Source: Actinomycetes bacterium (GTDB lineage Bacteria; Actinomycetota; Actinomycetes; Actinomycetales; Actinomycetaceae). From it: 20,705 bases of DNA. Positions 17,599-20,705 of the stretch are shown in pieces. Numbering within the stretch: the first letter of the stretch is position 1; each line of letters opens with the position of its first letter. The position numbers and the translations under genes were made by a program. The notes beneath the pieces were generated by a model. The model had not been told where the DNA came from. It worked only from the letters and a program-made list of their open reading frames with translations, and ran no database searches. Location: positions 1 to 20,705 of the forward strand of contig JAFAAX010000019.1 of NCBI GenBank assembly GCA_023426345.1, written 5' to 3'.

Positions 17599-18507
17599 TC
17601 AGTGGCTCTCGACCGACAGCTTGATGTAGACGGTGGTGAGGACGGCGAAGATGTAGGCCTGCAGGGCCGCGATGAACAGCTCGAAGAGCGTGACCACGAT
17701 GGCCGCCGCGCCGGTGAGCAGGGCGAGCCCCTTCATCGCGCCCGCGGCCGCCAGCAGCGCCGACGTGCCGAAGTACGTCATCGCGAGCAGGAAGTGCCCG
17801 GAGATCATGTTCGCGAGGAGTCGGATGGCCAGCGTGGCGGGGCGCACCACGAACGTCGAGAGGAACTCGATGGGGGTGATGAGCAGGTAGAGCGCCTTCG
17901 GCACGCCCGGGGGGAACAGCTGGGAGACGAGGAACTCCCCCACCCCGTGGGCGCGGATCCCGGAGTAGATCATCGCGGCGTAGGCCAGCACCGCGAAGAC
18001 GAGCGGGACGGCCATCACCGACGACGCCGCGATGTCGATGCCGGGGATGATGCCGGTGACGTTCATGCCGAACACGCCGATGAGGATCAGCCCGATGAGC
18101 GGCGCGTACCGCCGGCCCACGGCCTCGCCCAGCATGTCGACGCAGATCGACTTGCGGACGAATTCGGCGAGGACCTCCAGCAGCTGCTGGCCCCGCGTGG
18201 GGATCAGACGCAGGCGCGAGGCCCCGATGCCGAGGACCAGGCAGACGACCACGGCCACGAGGACGCGGGCCAGAGTCATCCGGGTGAAGGAGAAGAACGT
18301 CCCCGCGCCGAAGATCGCGTCGGGGAAGAAGTCCGCGACGCTGGGCTGGTGGGCGTGCCCGTTCATGGCCGGCCAGAACGTGGCGACGACGACGACGGCC
18401 AGGACGCCGACGAGCACCCGGAACCACCGGGGGGTGCTCCGCACGGGCGACGGTTCGGCTGATGGAGCGGACACGGGCGCGACCGATCGTGCCTCAGTCG
18501 AGGTCAT
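17599..18507 (-). CDS. atpB: ATP synthase Fo a subunit
   Basis: Stator half-channel subunit of Fo. 302 residues with about six TM segments. Key features: the essential Arg R229 in ATLAIRLLANMISGH, EFVRKSICVDMLG near 115-127, FGMNVTGIIPG (146-156) and the C-terminal FELFIAALQAYIFAVLTTVY. The ATG at 18507 gives MTSTEARSV; GGAGGAG lies about 12 bases upstream, a long but acceptable spacing. First gene of the atpBEFHAGDC operon. Confidence 0.97.
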   Translation of the reverse strand: MTSTEARSVAPVSAPSAEPSPVRSTPRWFRVLVGVLAVVVVATFWPAMNGHAHQPSVADFFPDAIFGAGTFFSFTRMTLARVLVAVVVCLVLGIGASRLRLIPTRGQQLLEVLAEFVRKSICVDMLGEAVGRRYAPLIGLILIGVFGMNVTGIIPGIDIAASSVMAVPLVFAVLAYAAMIYSGIRAHGVGEFLVSQLFPPGVPKALYLLITPIEFLSTFVVRPATLAIRLLANMISGHFLLAMTYFGTSALLAAAGAMKGLALLTGAAAIVVTLFELFIAALQAYIFAVLTTVYIKLSVESH

Positions 18508-18586
18508 GGCGGACAGGATCTCCTCCAGGTGTCGTCGGCGCGGGCTGTGCAGGGGACGTCGGAGCCGGTGTTTCCGGGACCGCCCC

Positions 18587-18595
18587 ATGGTAACA
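18587..18595 (-). promoter_or_regulatory. Candidate extended -10 promoter for the atp operon
   Basis: On the minus strand TGTTACCAT combines a TG extension with TACCAT, a TANNNT -10 box. It lies in the 124-base gap between atpI and atpB and would give a leader of roughly 70 bases. No clear -35. The gap also has a small hairpin (18613-18626, GACGC/GCGTC) after the atpI stop. Confidence 0.4.
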
Positions 18596-18631
18596 GGCCT
18601 CAGGGCCGCCCGGACGCCGAGGCGTCGTCCC

Positions 18632-19069
18632 TCAGTGCGTCGCCCGCGGATCCCCGCCCGAGGCGGGGGGATCCACCGCGCCGACGCGGGCGCGGGCGAG
18701 CACCCCCACCTCGCTGCCCGCGCACACCAGGACGGCCAGGATCACCCACAGGGCCGTCCAGCGAGGGCCGATCCCCGCGGCCCGGGATCCCAGGAGCGCG
18801 GCGACGACGACGGCCCCCTTGAGCAGGTATCCGCCCGCCACCCATCCGACCAGCGCGTCGGGCCCCCGCAGTGCGTGCGCGGTGGTCCAGGCCGTGGCCG
18901 CGGCCAGCAGCACGGCGGCGCCCGCGCCCATCGCGGCCGCGCCCCACGGATGGGCGGGGACGACGGCCGTCACGGCCGCCGCGAGGGCGAGGAGGACCGC
19001 GGTGCCCACGGCCAGCGTCGCGCGGAGGACGCCGACCGCTCGGTCGAGGGCGGTCCGGGAGGCGGTCAT
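18632..19069 (-). CDS. atpI: AtpI-like ATP synthase-associated membrane protein
   Basis: 145 residues with four predicted TM segments (about 13-37, 42-68, 70-94 and 103-126), the usual layout of the AtpI/ATP synthase protein I family, which is linked to c-ring assembly. Sequence identity in this family is low, so the call rests on topology, size and position just before atpB. GAGGAG lies five bases before the ATG, which overlaps the stop of the upstream transferase gene (ATGA). Confidence 0.8.
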   Translation of the reverse strand: MTASRTALDRAVGVLRATLAVGTAVLLALAAAVTAVVPAHPWGAAAMGAGAAVLLAAATAWTTAHALRGPDALVGWVAGGYLLKGAVVVAALLGSRAAGIGPRWTALWVILAVLVCAGSEVGVLARARVGAVDPPASGGDPRATH

Positions 19070-20214
19070 GGGTGCTCCTCGGGGTCGGGCGCGGGGTCGG
19101 GCGCGGGGTCGGGCGCGGGGGCGGGGAGCCGGCGCCTGCGCCCCGGGAACTCCGAGGCCGTGAGGATCAGGACGACGAGCGCCGGAGCCGCCGCCCACTC
19201 GAGCACCCGGGTCCACGGGAAGCGGAGCAGCCCGACGGCCGGGAACGCGATGAGGGCGGTCCACAGATAGAGGATGACGACGACGCCGCGGTGGGTGTGG
19301 CCCCGGCGCAGCAGGTTGTCGTGGAAATGCGTGCGGTCGGCGTGGAAGGGGCTCTTGCCGTGGAGGACGCGCCGGAGGCTGGTCACCAGGAGGTCCCCCA
19401 GGGGCACGACGATGACGGCCAGCGGGAGGAGGATCGGCAGGAGGCCCGCCAGGACCTGCTGCTGGCGCAGGACCGTCGGATCGATCTGGCCGGTGACGAT
19501 GATGCCCGCGGAGGCCAGCACCAGGCCCAGGGTCTCCGCTCCCCCGCCCATCATGATCGACGCGGGGTGGAAGTTGAACCAGAGGAACCCCAGGCAGATC
19601 CCCAGGAGGGCGATGACCACCAGCGACGCCGTCGTCGCGTAGGAGGCCGCGCCCATCGAGCGCGTGAGCAGGTAGGAGTAGGCGAAGAACGCCGCCGCTC
19701 CGATGGCGACGACGCCGGCCGCCAGGCCGTCCAGTCCGTCGATGAAGTTGACGGCGTTGATGATGGCGACCACGACGAACACGGTGACGAACAGCGACAG
19801 GCGCGAGGACCCGATGGTGAGGCCGAAGATCGGGAAGCTCACCAGCTGCACGCCGTTGGCCGCCATCAGCCCGGCGATGAGCAGCTGGCCCGCCATCTTC
19901 GTCATCCAGTCGAGCTCGAGGATGTCGTCGACGACGCCCAGGACGCACATCCCCGTGGCCCCCCACATCACGGCCCACGGCACGGAGGTGGCGAAGACGG
20001 GCGCCATGTAGGGGATGCGGCTGGCGGCGAGCAGCGCCACCACCAGGCCCAGGGTCATCGCGATGCCGCCGAGCCGCGGCACGGGGACCGTCTGGATGTC
20101 GCGGTCCCGCAGCCCCGGGAGGACCCGCCAGCGCAGGGTCGCCCACCGCACGAGGGGCGTCGCCACGGCGGTGACGCCCATCGCGATGAGCATGAGGAGC
20201 AGGTAGACCTTCAT
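19066..20214 (-). CDS. WecA/Rfe-type polyprenyl-phosphate GlcNAc-1-phosphate transferase
   Basis: Membrane enzyme of the MraY/WecA family that transfers a sugar 1-phosphate from a UDP-sugar to a polyprenyl phosphate, starting a cell-wall polymer; rfe/wecA in M. tuberculosis sits in the same spot before atpI. 382 residues, about 10-11 TM segments. Conserved motifs: VPRLGG (45-50), the Mg-binding pair VVDD (D96, D97), NAVNFIDGLDG (153-163, D159) and the cytoplasmic His motif FHADRTHFH (290-298). The usual MGDxGS loop reads MGGGAE (222-227), so its Asp is a Gly. The tail is (APDP)-rich (about 365-378). The start lies 13 bases after the upstream stop with no clear ribosome site, so coupling is likely. 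Confidence 0.88.
   Translation of the reverse strand: MKVYLLLMLIAMGVTAVATPLVRWATLRWRVLPGLRDRDIQTVPVPRLGGIAMTLGLVVALLAASRIPYMAPVFATSVPWAVMWGATGMCVLGVVDDILELDWMTKMAGQLLIAGLMAANGVQLVSFPIFGLTIGSSRLSLFVTVFVVVAIINAVNFIDGLDGLAAGVVAIGAAAFFAYSYLLTRSMGAASYATTASLVVIALLGICLGFLWFNFHPASIMMGGGAETLGLVLASAGIIVTGQIDPTVLRQQQVLAGLLPILLPLAVIVVPLGDLLVTSLRRVLHGKSPFHADRTHFHDNLLRRGHTHRGVVVILYLWTALIAFPAVGLLRFPWTRVLEWAAAPALVVLILTASEFPGRRRRLPAPAPDPAPDPAPDPEEHP
19081..19116. repeat. Perfect 12-bp tandem repeat, three units
   Basis: GGGGTCGGGCGC occurs three times in a row (19081-19116) and continues imperfectly. It encodes the Ala-Pro-Asp-Pro repeats at the C-terminus of the WecA-type protein. The period is a multiple of three, so slippage changes tail length without a frameshift. 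Confidence 0.9.
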
Positions 20215-20227
20215 CGGGGCGCGCCGA

Positions 20228-20705
20228 TCAGGCGGGGAGGATGCCGACGCCCGCGTCGGCGGAGAGGATGTCCAGGGGGACCGTCCCCAGCCGGATCGCG
20301 CGGGGGCTCCCGTGGGCGAGGTCGATGATCGTCGAGGGCGTCGAGCCGGGCGTCGGCCCGGCGTCGAGGTAGTCCGACACCGCGTCGCCGAAGAAGGCGA
20401 CGGCCTGGTCGACGTCCGTGGCCGGAGGCAGTCCCGTGAGGTTCGCCGAGGTGACGGCCATCGGCCCGGCGGCGCGCAGGAGCTCCAGCGCCACCGGGTG
20501 GTCCGGCATGCGCAGCGCCACGGTGCCGCCCGTCTCCCCGAGGTCCCAGCCCAGGTCCTCCCGCGCCCGGAGGATGAGCGTGAGCCCGCCGGGCCAGTGG
20601 GTCGCGGCCAGCCGCCGGGCCGCCTCGGGGACGTCCGCGCAGAGCCGCCCGATCGCGGCGGCGTCCGCGACCAGGACGGGCGGCGGCATCTGCCGTCCGC
20701 GGCCC
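20228..20705 (-). CDS. L-threonylcarbamoyladenylate synthase (Sua5/YrdC family), N-terminus outside window
   Basis: Makes threonylcarbamoyl-AMP for the tRNA modification t6A. The visible part is the C-terminal two thirds of a YrdC domain, with GRGRQMPPPVLV (the usual K-x-R-x-x-x-MPPPVL segment, reaching into the window edge), HWPGGLTLIL, GGTVALRMPDHPVALELL, the motif TSANLTGLPPATD and GSTPSTIIDL near the end. The frame runs on through the last base, so the ATG at 20689 is internal. The chain ends soon after the YrdC domain, so it lacks the extra Sua5 C-terminal domain and is of the short YrdC type. It is upstream of the WecA-type gene, with 13 bases between them. Confidence 0.92.
   Translation of the reverse strand, partial: GRGRQMPPPVLVADAAAIGRLCADVPEAARRLAATHWPGGLTLILRAREDLGWDLGETGGTVALRMPDHPVALELLRAAGPMAVTSANLTGLPPATDVDQAVAFFGDAVSDYLDAGPTPGSTPSTIIDLAHGSPRAIRLGTVPLDILSADAGVGILPA

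Overview
The window is very GC-rich, with GTG starts, ATGA/TGATG stop-start overlaps and almost no non-coding DNA. It reads as a chromosomal backbone segment of a high-GC actinobacterium. Gene content (GlgE-pathway genes, NucS, a DUF2550 gene after atpC, separate atpF and atpH) fits an Actinomyces/Schaalia-like member of Actinomycetaceae, but the genus is inference. I see no rRNA, tRNA, insertion sequence, phage gene or CRISPR array, and no gene-free stretch longer than about 125 bases.

Left arm (about 1-5409, + strand): the 3' part of treS (trehalose synthase; its 5' end lies outside the window), mak/pep2 (maltokinase, coupled by an ATGA overlap) and glgB (branching enzyme). Together these turn trehalose into maltose, then maltose 1-phosphate, and branch the glucan built from it. 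The missing polymerase, GlgE, is expected just upstream. The arm ends in a hairpin (5424-5448) shared with the convergent gene beyond it.

Right arm (about 5449-20705, all - strand, so read from right to left): a partial threonylcarbamoyl-AMP synthase gene (Sua5/YrdC), a WecA/Rfe-type polyprenyl-phosphate GlcNAc-1-phosphate transferase, atpI, the complete F1Fo ATP synthase operon atpBEFHAGDC, a DUF2550 membrane protein, the mismatch endonuclease nucS, nagA, and a 100-residue zinc-ribbon-like protein. After a candidate terminator comes a tightly coupled trio: a two-TM membrane protein, a lipoprotein, and a thioredoxin-fold/TPR protein with no cysteine.

From memory, the backbone order sua5-rfe-atpI-atpBEFHAGDC-DUF2550-...-nucS-...-thioredoxin-like, convergent with glgB, matches the Mycobacterium tuberculosis Rv1301-Rv1327c region. 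What differs here is treS-mak placed with glgB, and nagA, the zinc-ribbon gene and the membrane protein/lipoprotein pair placed between nucS and the thioredoxin-like gene. That inserted envelope trio is the best candidate for something undescribed. Most of the window is ordinary housekeeping DNA. The other points worth checking are a WecA-family enzyme lacking a normally conserved loop aspartate, an epsilon subunit without its C-terminal domain beside an alpha subunit with a mycobacterial-type tail, and a probably leaderless nucS.
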